From: Nibribacter ruber | GTDB lineage: Bacteria; Bacteroidota; Bacteroidia; Cytophagales; Hymenobacteraceae | Reading direction: 5' to 3' | DNA length: 64,000 nt | Assembly (NCBI RefSeq): GCF_009913235.1 | Contig: NZ_CP047897.1 | Location: forward strand, 4,091,001-4,155,000 | The notes under the pieces: model-generated | Databases searched by the model: none | What the model was told of the DNA's origin: nothing | Seen by the model: the letters and a program-made list of their open reading frames with translations, nothing else | Shown: positions 16,944-25,779 of the stretch, in pieces | How the letters are laid out: each line of letters begins with the position of its first letter | Position numbering within the stretch: position 1 is the first letter of the stretch | Translations under genes and position numbers: made by a program

Positions 16944-17950
16944 GGACTAAGCTCAAACATATGGTAAAAGCGTATTTTCAGCCCAGGGCGTTGGTGTTGA
17001 TGTACCATCGGGTGACTGATTCTAGCCAGGATGTCTGGGATATCTCAGTGCGCCCCGACCTGTTTGAGCAACAACTGCAACTATTACAAGAAGACTACCA
17101 GGTCCTACCCTTGCCAGAATTAGTGGCACGTGCCGACAAAAACAGCCTGAAACGAAAAAGCATTGCCCTCACCTTTGATGACGGTTACCTAGATAATTTT
17201 CTGGTGGCCAAGCCCTTGCTGGAGAAATATGGGTTGCCGGCCACCTTCTTTATTGCCGGTGGCCAAGCGGAGGCTGAGAAGGGATTTTGGTGGGATGAGC
17301 TGGAAGACCTGGTGTTAGGGAGCCAAAACCTTCCGGCACGTTTCTCCATGGCAGTGGCGGGTGCCAAGGTAGAAATAGAACTAGATAAAGAGAGTTTCCT
17401 GACAGGCAGCCTCCAACAAAAGCTCAGTCAATGGAAAGCCGTAGGGCAGGAACCAGAAACCCAGAGAGGTAAGCTTTTTCTACAACTGTGGCAGCTGCTT
17501 CGGCCGCTACCTTATGTAGAACAACAAGACTACTTAGCCCGGTTAAGGGAATGGGCAGGTGCGCACAACATAAGCAAGCCAGCACATGGCAGAATGTCTC
17601 AGACCCAGTTGCAGGATTTGGCACGGCATCCGCTTTTCAAACTGGGAGGGCACACGGTGTCTCATCCTTTGCTGTCATCACTAAGCAAGGCGCGGCAGTA
17701 CCAAGAGCTGGCAGAAAACCAGGAGGTTTTGCAAGACCTCACAGGGAGCCCGGTTCAGGCCTGTTCTTTTCCTTACGGAGCCTACAACTCAGACAGCCTG
17801 GCGGTGGCTCAATCACTTGGCTACACCGCCGCCTTCACCACGCAGGAGAAAAGCATTTCGCGGCAAACAAACCCTTTCCAACTGGGAAGGGTGCAGGTTC
17901 CAAACCTGAGCAAGCAAGCCTTCGGGCAGTTTCTTAGCTATCCCAGATAA
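16937..17950 (+). CDS. Polysaccharide deacetylase (NodB homology)
   Basis: A 337-residue carbohydrate esterase 4 type protein. The NodB fold is seen in ALTFDDGYLDN (T79-G83 core, with D81/D82 as catalytic base and metal ligand), GGHTVSHP with metal-binding H239 and H243, and ACSFPYGAYN. An insertion of about 120 residues, Gln/Leu-rich, separates motif 1 and motif 2, longer than in minimal NodB proteins. No signal peptide is evident; the N-terminus is basic and mildly hydrophobic, so it may act in the cytoplasm or at the inner face of the membrane. It probably removes N-acetyl groups from sugars of this locus. Its start overlaps the previous stop. Confidence 0.9.
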   Translation: MLGTKLKHMVKAYFQPRALVLMYHRVTDSSQDVWDISVRPDLFEQQLQLLQEDYQVLPLPELVARADKNSLKRKSIALTFDDGYLDNFLVAKPLLEKYGLPATFFIAGGQAEAEKGFWWDELEDLVLGSQNLPARFSMAVAGAKVEIELDKESFLTGSLQQKLSQWKAVGQEPETQRGKLFLQLWQLLRPLPYVEQQDYLARLREWAGAHNISKPAHGRMSQTQLQDLARHPLFKLGGHTVSHPLLSSLSKARQYQELAENQEVLQDLTGSPVQACSFPYGAYNSDSLAVAQSLGYTAAFTTQEKSISRQTNPFQLGRVQVPNLSKQAFGQFLSYPR

Positions 17951-17966
17951 AGTAACGCTTACGCTT

Positions 17967-18896
17967 ATGAGTATTTCAAATTTGCCCCTGGTCTCTGTAA
18001 TCATTCCGTTTTACAATGAAGAAGATTTCCTTTCTGAGGCAATTGACAGTGTTCGGCAGCAGACCTACCCGCATTGGGAAATCATTTTAGTGGATGACGG
18101 TTCTACCAACCACAGCCGCGAGATAGCCAAAGGTTATGCCGCTGCGTATCCTCACAAAATCACCTGTGTAGAGCATGAAGGCCACGCCAACAAAGGCGCC
18201 GCCGCCAGCCGGAACCTGGGCGTCCGGAGAGCCAAAGGAGAGTTGCTGGCCTTCCTGGACTCAGATGACGTGTGGCTGCCCTTTAAACTAGAAACCCAGG
18301 TAGACCTTCTCCAAAAACACCCGGAGGTGGGCATGGTGGCTGAAGCCTCTGAGTATTGGTCTAGTTGGCAGGACCCAGGTAAGCAAGATGTGTTGGTGCC
18401 GATTGGCGTAAGTGCAGACCAGGTGTACCCGCCGCTGGAACTTGCCAGAGAACTTTATCCGCTGCAAGCCAAGTCGTGTCCATGCCCCTCGGCTCTTGTC
18501 ATGACCAGAGAGGCATTTGACAGGTCAGGAGGGTTTGAGGAATCATATATCAATGATTATCAGATGTATGAAGACCAGGCTTTTTTAAGCAAAGTCTACC
18601 TGAAGGAAAACGTGTATGTCTCCTCTGCCTGCAACAACCGCTACCGGCAGCGCATTGGTTCGGTAGAGCAATCGGCCAAAGCCAAGGGCTTGTACCCGGC
18701 GGCCCGGCAGTACTTCTTGGGATGGTATGAACACTACCTCACCCAGCACAACATCCAGGACCCTGGCCTATGGGCCTTGTTGGAGAAAGCCTTTCTGCCG
18801 TACCGACATCCGCAGGAGTACTTCCTGAAACATACTTTGCCCTTGCGTCTGAGAAAACTTCTGAAGAGAGGAATGCACAAACTAGCCGTATCCTAA
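17967..18896 (+). CDS. Family 2 glycosyltransferase
   Basis: A 309-residue GT2 enzyme. Motifs are LVSVIIPFYNEEDFL (about 7-21), WEIILVDDGSTN (about 35-46), KGAAASRNLGVRRAKG and the DXD-like FLDSDDVW. A Cys-Pro rich SCPCPSALVMTREAF sits before the EDQAFLSKVYL acceptor loop, where the Glu-Asp pair is the likely catalytic base region. It transfers one sugar of the locus glycan; which one cannot be read. It starts 16 bp after the deacetylase stop and its TAA overlaps the next ATG by one base (TAATG), consistent with coupled translation. Confidence 0.93.
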   Translation: MSISNLPLVSVIIPFYNEEDFLSEAIDSVRQQTYPHWEIILVDDGSTNHSREIAKGYAAAYPHKITCVEHEGHANKGAAASRNLGVRRAKGELLAFLDSDDVWLPFKLETQVDLLQKHPEVGMVAEASEYWSSWQDPGKQDVLVPIGVSADQVYPPLELARELYPLQAKSCPCPSALVMTREAFDRSGGFEESYINDYQMYEDQAFLSKVYLKENVYVSSACNNRYRQRIGSVEQSAKAKGLYPAARQYFLGWYEHYLTQHNIQDPGLWALLEKAFLPYRHPQEYFLKHTLPLRLRKLLKRGMHKLAVS

Positions 18897-19963
18897 TGCC
18901 TGCTGTCACTGTCTTAATGCCCGTATACAATGCTCATAAGTTTCTGAGGGCTGCCCTGGAGAGTATTCTTCAGCAGACGTTCCATGACTTTGAGTGTTTG
19001 ATTATAGATGACGGGTCTACAGATGACAGCGTGGCTATTGTGCAATCTTACCAAGATCCCCGCATCAGGCTGTACCAGAATGAGCAGAACGTGGGCATTA
19101 GCGCCACTTTGAACAAGGGCATTGGATTAGCCACAGCCCCTTACATAGCCCGCATGGACGCCGATGATGTGAGCCACCTGGAACGGTTGCAGAAACAGGT
19201 AGATTATCTAAGAATGAACCCAGACTGCGCCCTGGTTTCTGCGGCAGTGAAGGTGATGGATGAAAGCGGCGCCTTCATGAGGGTAGATGATTTTAAAAGC
19301 GAGTACTTCTACTACAACCTTACTTTCATCTGCTGGATTTACCACCCCACGGTCATGTACCGCAAAGATGCCGTACAGGCCGTAAATAGGTACACCGCCC
19401 TGTACGCCGAAGACTTTGAGTTGTTCTGGCAGCTTTCCAGACGATACCGCATTCATCACCTGCCAGAAGTGTTGCTAGAGTATAGGGTAACCAGTCAAAG
19501 CTTGCACCAGGTTCTCAAGAAAGGAGAATACGCCAGGGCCCAGCAGGAACAGATTCTGCGCAACCTGCAATACTACGCCGGACCTGAGTACACGGTACCG
19601 CTTACTTTCATAGAATGCTTCCAACACAACTTCACGCCTTTGCTGCAAGAGCAAAGTACCCGTCGCTTAATTGACTGCCTGAAAGAATTGGACTTTCTTA
19701 CGCATAAGATCCTAGCCAAAGAAAACCCCAACCGCCATAGCCCAAGCATTCAGAAGGCAGCCATGTATAAGAAGCGGTACCTGATTGACTCCTTTCTGCC
19801 GTATTTGTCATGGCCCCAGAAAGTATATCTCTTGCTGTCTGCTTTCTCTTTGAAAGACCTGGTGAAATATTTTCTGGTCAAGGCCATGGAAGCACAAAGA
19901 AAGGAAACTCCCGAACCAGAACCAGTGCCAGTACCATTCATCCCAGAACTGCTGTTTAACTAA
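18896..19963 (+). CDS. Family 2 glycosyltransferase
   Basis: A 355-residue GT2 enzyme from the ATG at 18896, which overlaps the previous stop as TAATG. A longer frame from 18770 would run through the upstream gene in another frame and is rejected. Motifs: VTVLMPVYNAHKFL, FECLIIDDGSTDD, NVGISATLNKGI and the DXD-like RMDADDVS. YAEDFELFWQLS is the acceptor-side acidic block. The C-terminal 110 residues are helical and basic with a Pro/Glu-rich tail (PEPEPVPVPF). The pattern is close to beta-1,3-type surface glycan transferases, but the linkage cannot be assigned. Confidence 0.92.
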   Translation: MPAVTVLMPVYNAHKFLRAALESILQQTFHDFECLIIDDGSTDDSVAIVQSYQDPRIRLYQNEQNVGISATLNKGIGLATAPYIARMDADDVSHLERLQKQVDYLRMNPDCALVSAAVKVMDESGAFMRVDDFKSEYFYYNLTFICWIYHPTVMYRKDAVQAVNRYTALYAEDFELFWQLSRRYRIHHLPEVLLEYRVTSQSLHQVLKKGEYARAQQEQILRNLQYYAGPEYTVPLTFIECFQHNFTPLLQEQSTRRLIDCLKELDFLTHKILAKENPNRHSPSIQKAAMYKKRYLIDSFLPYLSWPQKVYLLLSAFSLKDLVKYFLVKAMEAQRKETPEPEPVPVPFIPELLFN

Positions 19964-19993
19964 CCTTTTCTAACCTATACTGCTAGCCCAGCC

Positions 19994-20980
19994 ATGACCA
20001 GAATCCCCAACACACCACCTATCATTCACCCGCTGCCTTCGGCAACGGCTAGGCCGCTATGGTCAGTGATGGTACCGGTGTACAACTGCGGGGCGTTTTT
20101 GCGGGAGACCTTGGAAAGCGTGTTGGTCCAAGCCCTGCCAGAGCAGCAGATGCAGATTGAGGTGGTAGATGACGCCAGCAGAGACGTGGATGTAGCGCAA
20201 TTGGTAGCCGAGGTGGGGAAGGGCCGGATAGGCTATTACAGACAACCAGAAAACGTAGGCAGCCTCCGGAATTTTGAGACCTGCCTGAACCGGGCAAAGG
20301 GACACTTGGTGCATTTACTCCACGGCGATGATTTTGTAGCCATCGGTTATTACTACCAAATAACCCAGTTGCTGCACCAGTACCCAGAGGCAGGCGCCGC
20401 CTTTTGCCGCTACCGGTGTGTGAATGAGCAAGGGGAGAAAGTCTATGACAAAACTCCTGAACTCACGCATCCTGGTCTTCTGAAAGACTGGCTCCTGAAA
20501 ATAGGCAAACGTCAGCACGTGCAGTACGTAGCCATGACCGTGCGCCGAAGCGTGTATGAACAACTGGGCGGTTTCTACGGCGTTGAATACGGCGAGGATT
20601 GGGAAATGTGGGCCCGCATTGCCAGCCGCTACCCTGTGGCTTACACTCCCCAGATTCTGGCCTTTTATCGGGAGCATACGCATTCCATCTCAGGAGGCAA
20701 GTTTGCCACGGGTCAGCACCTACGGGACCTGGCAACAGCCATGACCCTCATTCAAAGGCATCTGCCAGAGAAAGACAAAGCCCAGGTGTTAAGGCAATCA
20801 AAGCGGTACTATGCCAAATATGGGTTAAAAGTAGCCAGAAAATTGTGGCACCAGGTACATGACCAGACCGCTACGCTCGCTCAAATGCACCAATCCCTCC
20901 AACTCTCCAGGAGTCCCGTCTTTTACCTGCTCAGTTTAAGATTACACGCCATGATGTTGCTTAGAAGGTTATGGAAATAG
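19994..20980 (+). CDS. Family 2 glycosyltransferase
   Basis: A 328-residue GT2 enzyme. WSVMVPVYNCGAFLRETL is the first strand and loop, IEVVDDASRDVD the second, NVGSLRNFETCLNRAKG the third, and the DXD motif appears as LLHGDDFV. The EYGEDWEMWARIA block carries the likely catalytic base. About 25 N-terminal residues rich in Pro and Thr precede the fold. It starts 30 bp after the previous stop and its last 10 bp overlap the next gene. Its role is addition of one sugar in the same glycan; donor and acceptor are unknown. Confidence 0.92.
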   Translation: MTRIPNTPPIIHPLPSATARPLWSVMVPVYNCGAFLRETLESVLVQALPEQQMQIEVVDDASRDVDVAQLVAEVGKGRIGYYRQPENVGSLRNFETCLNRAKGHLVHLLHGDDFVAIGYYYQITQLLHQYPEAGAAFCRYRCVNEQGEKVYDKTPELTHPGLLKDWLLKIGKRQHVQYVAMTVRRSVYEQLGGFYGVEYGEDWEMWARIASRYPVAYTPQILAFYREHTHSISGGKFATGQHLRDLATAMTLIQRHLPEKDKAQVLRQSKRYYAKYGLKVARKLWHQVHDQTATLAQMHQSLQLSRSPVFYLLSLRLHAMMLLRRLWK

Positions 20981-22056
20981 GAGTGTCTGTGGTTATTTGC
21001 ACCTTCAACGGTGCCCGCCTTTTACCTAAAACCCTTAGGCATCTGGCCCAGCAGCAAGTGCGGGAAGATATAAAATGGGAGGTCTTGATAGTAGACAATG
21101 CTTCTACAGACAATTCTCAGCGGGTGATTTATGATGTTTGGGCCGACAGCCAGACTACGGTTCCCTTAATCATTTTGTACCAGCCGCAGCCGGGGCTCAC
21201 CCATGCCCGGCACATGGCCATGGAGAACGCCACTTATGACTTCGTGCTCTTCTGTGATGATGACAACTGGCTGGCCCCGGACTATGTAAGCACCGCCTAT
21301 GGCCTCATGACCCAGAATCCTTCCATTGGCGCTTTGGGTGGCCGCGGCGAGCTGGTCTTTGAAAACAAAGTGCCGCTGTGGGTGAGAGGGCACGGCTTGT
21401 TCGCCAACGGTCCGCAGGCAAAGGAGTCTGGTTCCGTGCCTAACAACGTAGTGTACGGCGCGGGCTGCGTCATCAGGAAAACCGCGTATGAAAAAATCGT
21501 CAAGGCGCAGTTTCAGCCGCTGCTTGCAGACCGCTTGGGTACCCACCTGAGCGCGGGCGGTGATTATGAACTCTGCTACAACCTGGCGCTGGCCGGGTAT
21601 TCTATTTGGTATGAAGAAAAGCTCAGGTTCAAACACTTCATGCCCAACAGCCGACTAAGCTGGGAATATACCGTCAGGTTGATAAAGCAGGGCGCCAAGA
21701 GTTTTGAAAGCATTGTTCCCTACCGCATCTTCCTGAACAAAGGAGCCAGAGGCCAATTGACTTTCTATCTGTGCCTGGTGCTCATCATGGCCTCTTATGC
21801 CCTAAAATGGACCAGGGCATTCCTATCTTACCTGGGCTGCTACTGGCACAAAGAAGAACGGGACTTCTACTTTTTAAAAACCATTTCGGCCAGAGCCAAA
21901 ATCTCGGCCTTGTTCCCGCACCGGGCATTGTACGCCAACTTCCAACGCATACATGTCTTTGACCAACATCTTCGCAAGGTGCCATCCAAGCAGGAGGAAC
22001 CTATGGCACAAGATGCTATGGCGGCAGATTTTCCGGAGATGTACATGCCAGTGTGA
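20971..22056 (+). CDS. Family 2 glycosyltransferase with membrane segment
   Basis: Last gene of the polysaccharide locus, 361 residues. GVSVVICTFNGARLL (about 3-17), WEVLIVDNASTDNS, GLTHARHMAMENA and the DXD-like LFCDDDNWL define the GT2 fold. VYGAGCVIRKTAYEKI and SAGGDYELCYNLALAGY form the acceptor half. A hydrophobic stretch of about 20 residues near 265-285 (FYLCLVLIMASYALKW) suggests membrane attachment. The start overlaps the preceding gene by 10 bp. A perfect 46-bp palindromic repeat follows 55 bp after the stop and marks the end of the unit. Confidence 0.92.
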   Translation: MEIGVSVVICTFNGARLLPKTLRHLAQQQVREDIKWEVLIVDNASTDNSQRVIYDVWADSQTTVPLIILYQPQPGLTHARHMAMENATYDFVLFCDDDNWLAPDYVSTAYGLMTQNPSIGALGGRGELVFENKVPLWVRGHGLFANGPQAKESGSVPNNVVYGAGCVIRKTAYEKIVKAQFQPLLADRLGTHLSAGGDYELCYNLALAGYSIWYEEKLRFKHFMPNSRLSWEYTVRLIKQGAKSFESIVPYRIFLNKGARGQLTFYLCLVLIMASYALKWTRAFLSYLGCYWHKEERDFYFLKTISARAKISALFPHRALYANFQRIHVFDQHLRKVPSKQEEPMAQDAMAADFPEMYMPV

Positions 22057-22110
22057 TTTTCGTCTTAGGCTGGAAGGAAAATCTTCGGTTCGTTCTTTAA
22101 TAGTCCATGA

Positions 22111-22156
22111 GCGTCGTTTTTGGCCTGTTTTCCAGGAAACAGGCCAAAAACGACGC
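22111..22156. repeat. 38-bp palindromic repeat, copy 5, extended to 46 bp
   Basis: The 38-bp core is 22115-22152; flanking GCGT and ACGC extend the palindrome. Arms GGCCTG / CAGGCC. It follows the last gene of the polysaccharide locus and could end its transcript. Confidence 0.9.
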
Positions 22157-22230
22157 ATGTTGGTTTTTAGTAGCGTTTGGTGATTTTTCTCGTACAAACT
22201 CCAGACCCTATGAACCAACGTGTGTGAACC

Positions 22231-24750
22231 ATGGCCTTAGAAGAATATAACCAGAAAAGACATTTTAAGGAGACCCCAGAACCTGCGGGCAAACCAGAAA
22301 AAGGAAAAGGAGACCTGCGCTTCGTGGTGCACCGGCACCAGGCCTCCAAGCTGCATTATGATTTCAGGCTGGAACTGGACGGCGTCCTCAAAAGCTGGGC
22401 GGTGCCCAAGGGCCCTTCCATGAACCCGGCAGACAAGCGCCTGGCCGTCATGGTAGAAGACCATCCCTTCGCTTACCGCACCTTTGAAGGAGACATTCCA
22501 GAAGGTAATTACGGTGCTGGTCATGTAGACATCTGGGACCAGGGTACCTTTCACGCCTTGCAGGCGGCCAACCGCAAAGAAGGCGAAAAGCAGATGCTGC
22601 AAGAGTTGGAAGAAGGCAGTCTGCATTTTGTGCTGGAAGGCGAAAAGCTGCAGGGAGAGTTCACGCTCATCAAGATGAAAGGCCGCCAGGAAGACGCGTG
22701 GCTGCTGCTCAAAAAGCAAGATGACTTTGCCACAGATCAAACCTACTCGGCAGAAGACTTTGTGGAAGGAACTGCTCCGGCGGCCAAACCCAAAAATCAG
22801 AAGAAAGCGGCCACGGCAGCGCCCGAGAAGCCAGCGGGCGCCATGCCCATGCCCCACCTCATAGACCCCATGACCGCCAAACTCACCGATGGCCCTTTTG
22901 ACGACCCAGCCTGGCTGTTTGAGGTGAAATGGGACGGCTACCGGGCCGTGGCAGAAGTAAAACCCAACCGTCTGGAACTCTACTCGCGCAACGGAAAATC
23001 ATTCAAAGAGAAATACCAGCCCGTGGTAGAAGCCTTAGAAAAACTGCCGCACCAGGCCGTGTTTGACGGAGAGTTGGTGGTGCTGGATGAGAACGGAAAA
23101 GCCGATTTTCAGGCCCTGCAAAATTACCAAAACACGCCTTCAGAGCATTTGTACTACTACATCTTTGACCTGTTGTACCTGGACGGCGAAGACCTCAGAA
23201 ACCAACCCTTGCTGGCACGTAAGCAGAAACTGGAACAGGTCCTATCTAAGGCCAAAGATCCCTTGCGCTACAGTGAACACCGGGTGGGGGACGGCATCAA
23301 ATTCTTCAAAGAAGCGCAGAAAGGCCAGTGGGAAGGCATTATGGCCAAAGCCGCCGAGAGCAAGTATTTAACTGGCAAGCGCTCCCAGGACTGGCTCAAG
23401 ATTAAAACCCATTTACGGCAGGAAGCCATCATTGCCGGGTTTACAGAGCCCAAAGGCAGCCGTGTGCACATTGGCGCGCTGGTGCTGGCCGTGTATGAGG
23501 GCAAAGAACTTAAATACGTGGGCCAGAGCGGCAGCGGGTTCAACAAGCAAAGCCTCTCTGAGCTCAAAGCCAAACTGGAGCCGCTGGTACAGAAAAAATC
23601 GCCGTTCAAAGAGAAAGTGTCCCTGAGCCGGGACGTGACTTGGGTAAAACCAGAATTGGTCTGCGAACTCTCCTTTGCAGAATGGACCAGTGACGGGCAG
23701 ATGCGCCAGGCCATTTTTGAAGGACTTAGGGTAGACAAAAAAGCCAAAGAGGTCATTCACGAGCCTACCGTCCCCGCCGAAGAAGCCCGCGTAGAGGAGA
23801 GCGCCGGAAAACCAATGAAATCTCAGAAATCAGGCAAAAAAACAGAAGATGCCATGGTCTTGAAACTAAACGGAACAGAAGTACCCATCACGCACCCAGA
23901 GAAGTTGTACTGGCCGGAAGAAGGCATCACCAAGGGAGATTTGGTGCAGTATTACCAAACCATGGCAGACACTATTCTCCCATACCTCAAAGACCGGCCA
24001 GAATCTCTGCTGCGCAACCCCAACGGCATCGCCAAACCCGGGTTTTTCCAGAAGGATGCTGGGGACCACACGCCGGAATGGGTGGAGACCAAAGCCATCA
24101 AAGCAGAGTCCACGGGGCAGGAGGTAGACTACATCATCTGTCAAAACAAAGCCACGCTGGCCTACCTTAACAACCTGGGCTGCATTCAGCTCAACCCTTG
24201 GAACTCGCGCCTGCAAAGCATTGACCGTCCAGACTACCTGGTGCTGGACCTGGACCCCGGCGAGAATACCTATGACCAGGTGGTAGAGACGGCTCTGGCG
24301 GCCAAAGAAGTGCTGGATGACTTGAAGATACCCGTATACGCTAAAACCTCCGGAGCCACGGGCATGCACTTGTACGTGCCGCTGGCCGCCAAATTCCCCT
24401 TTGAAGATGTGAAAGAACTGGCGCTTTTGGTGGCCCAGCGCGTGCATGAGAAATTGCCTAAACTCACCAGTCTGGAGCGTAGCCCCAAAGAGCGCCGCCA
24501 CCAAATCTACCTGGACTACATGCAAAACGCCATTGCCCAGACCATTGCCGCGCCGTACTGCGTGCGCCCAAAAGCCGGGGCCACCGTGTCTACGCCGCTG
24601 CAATGGAAAGAAGTCAAAAAAGGCCTGCATCCGTCGCAGTTTACCATCAAAAACGTACCAGAGCGGGTAGAAAAGCTGGGAGACATTTTTAAACCAGTGT
24701 TAGGCGAAGGCATAGACGCGGCCGCTTACCTCAAACAACTAAAGAAATAA
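22231..24750 (+). CDS. ligD: ATP-dependent DNA ligase D
   Basis: The multi-domain ligase of bacterial non-homologous end joining, 839 residues, in the order phosphoesterase, ligase, polymerase. The phosphoesterase (about 25-170) has FVVHRHQASKLHYDFRLE and WAVPKGPS. The ligase (about 210-510) has EVKWDGYR with the adenylated lysine K233 and the GIMAKAAESKY and KIKT motifs. The primase-like polymerase (about 545-839) has LTHPEKLYWPEEG-type entry, LDLDPGE with metal ligands D673 and D675, and KTSGATGMHLYVPL. This order is that of Pseudomonas LigD. Ku, its usual partner, is not in the window. The length is normal and all key residues are present. The SDR gene starts 3 bp after its stop. Confidence 0.97.
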   Translation: MALEEYNQKRHFKETPEPAGKPEKGKGDLRFVVHRHQASKLHYDFRLELDGVLKSWAVPKGPSMNPADKRLAVMVEDHPFAYRTFEGDIPEGNYGAGHVDIWDQGTFHALQAANRKEGEKQMLQELEEGSLHFVLEGEKLQGEFTLIKMKGRQEDAWLLLKKQDDFATDQTYSAEDFVEGTAPAAKPKNQKKAATAAPEKPAGAMPMPHLIDPMTAKLTDGPFDDPAWLFEVKWDGYRAVAEVKPNRLELYSRNGKSFKEKYQPVVEALEKLPHQAVFDGELVVLDENGKADFQALQNYQNTPSEHLYYYIFDLLYLDGEDLRNQPLLARKQKLEQVLSKAKDPLRYSEHRVGDGIKFFKEAQKGQWEGIMAKAAESKYLTGKRSQDWLKIKTHLRQEAIIAGFTEPKGSRVHIGALVLAVYEGKELKYVGQSGSGFNKQSLSELKAKLEPLVQKKSPFKEKVSLSRDVTWVKPELVCELSFAEWTSDGQMRQAIFEGLRVDKKAKEVIHEPTVPAEEARVEESAGKPMKSQKSGKKTEDAMVLKLNGTEVPITHPEKLYWPEEGITKGDLVQYYQTMADTILPYLKDRPESLLRNPNGIAKPGFFQKDAGDHTPEWVETKAIKAESTGQEVDYIICQNKATLAYLNNLGCIQLNPWNSRLQSIDRPDYLVLDLDPGENTYDQVVETALAAKEVLDDLKIPVYAKTSGATGMHLYVPLAAKFPFEDVKELALLVAQRVHEKLPKLTSLERSPKERRHQIYLDYMQNAIAQTIAAPYCVRPKAGATVSTPLQWKEVKKGLHPSQFTIKNVPERVEKLGDIFKPVLGEGIDAAAYLKQLKK

Positions 24751-24753
24751 ACT

Positions 24754-25779
24754 ATGATGAATACCAAAACGAAGAACAAGTGGCTTCTGGCCGGTGCCGG
24801 CCTGGGTGGCTTGTTTCTATTCCGTTCTTTTAAACGCAATAAGCGCGAATTTTCCTTTAAAGACCGAACGGTGCTCATTACCGGCGGCAGCCGCGGCCTG
24901 GGCCTGGTGCTGGCCAGAACGTTTGCGGAGCAAGGCGCCAAGATAGCCATCTGCTCCCGCACCCAGGACCAACTGGACACCGCCCGCGCCGAATTGGAAG
25001 CCGGCGGAGCCACGGTGCTGGCCTTCAACTGTGACGTAGCCGACCAGGAGCAGGTAAAAACCATGATCGCCGAAATAAAGGAAAGGCTGGGACCGGTAGA
25101 AGTGCTCATCAACAACGCAGGCGTCATTTCGGCGGGGCCTTTGGAGGAGATGGACGTGCCCGATTTTGAAGAGGCCATGAACATCCATTACTGGGGCGCC
25201 CTGTACACCATGTTAGAGGTTATTCCAGACATGAAGGCTCGCGGCGAAGGACGCATAGTAAACATCGCCTCCATTGGCGGCAAGATCAGCGTACCGCACC
25301 TGGTGCCCTATAGCGGAAGCAAGTTTGCGCTGGTGGGCATGTCTGAGGGCTTTAGAGCGGAACTCTGCAAGTACGGTCTTTACGTGACCACCATCAACCC
25401 GGGGCTCATGCGCACGGGCAGCGCGCGCAACGCCTTCGTGAAAGGTCAGCATGAGAAAGAATATACGGCCTTCGCGCTGTTAGATGCCAACCCGCTCATT
25501 TCTCTGGCCGCCGAGGACGCCGCCCGCAAGATTGTGGATGCCGCGCGGTATGGCAAGGCAGAAGAGACGCTGGGCTTGAACGCCAAACTCATGAGCGCCC
25601 TGCACGGGCTGTTTCCTGGCACCGTCACCGACTTGCTTTGTGTCATCAACCAGTTCCTGCCAGAGCCGGGCGGCATTGGCAAGGAGCGCGTACGGGGCTA
25701 TGAAAGCGAGACCCCGCTTACCCAGTCCATCCTGAACGCTCCCAACCGCAAGGCTGCCGCCAAGAACAATGAGTATTGA
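24754..25779 (+). CDS. Membrane-anchored short-chain dehydrogenase/reductase
   Basis: A 341-residue SDR enzyme with an N-terminal membrane segment (WLLAGAGLGGLFLF, about residues 9-22). The NAD(P) loop is TGGSRGLGLVLA (about 45-56), followed by the NNAG motif and the active-site YSGSK with Tyr and Lys four residues apart. Substrate unknown. It is 3 bp downstream of ligD, so the two are probably one transcript. The C-terminal 80 residues exceed the minimal SDR and match the long SDR group that Bacteroidota carry near stress genes. A second membrane-tailed SDR lies at 39585. The palindromic repeat begins 6 bp after the stop. Confidence 0.9.
   Translation: MMNTKTKNKWLLAGAGLGGLFLFRSFKRNKREFSFKDRTVLITGGSRGLGLVLARTFAEQGAKIAICSRTQDQLDTARAELEAGGATVLAFNCDVADQEQVKTMIAEIKERLGPVEVLINNAGVISAGPLEEMDVPDFEEAMNIHYWGALYTMLEVIPDMKARGEGRIVNIASIGGKISVPHLVPYSGSKFALVGMSEGFRAELCKYGLYVTTINPGLMRTGSARNAFVKGQHEKEYTAFALLDANPLISLAAEDAARKIVDAARYGKAEETLGLNAKLMSALHGLFPGTVTDLLCVINQFLPEPGGIGKERVRGYESETPLTQSILNAPNRKAAAKNNEY

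Noticed and set aside
23866-24630. Minus-strand frame of 254 residues opposite the LigD polymerase domain
   Set aside because: Shadow frame; the plus strand carries an intact LigD.
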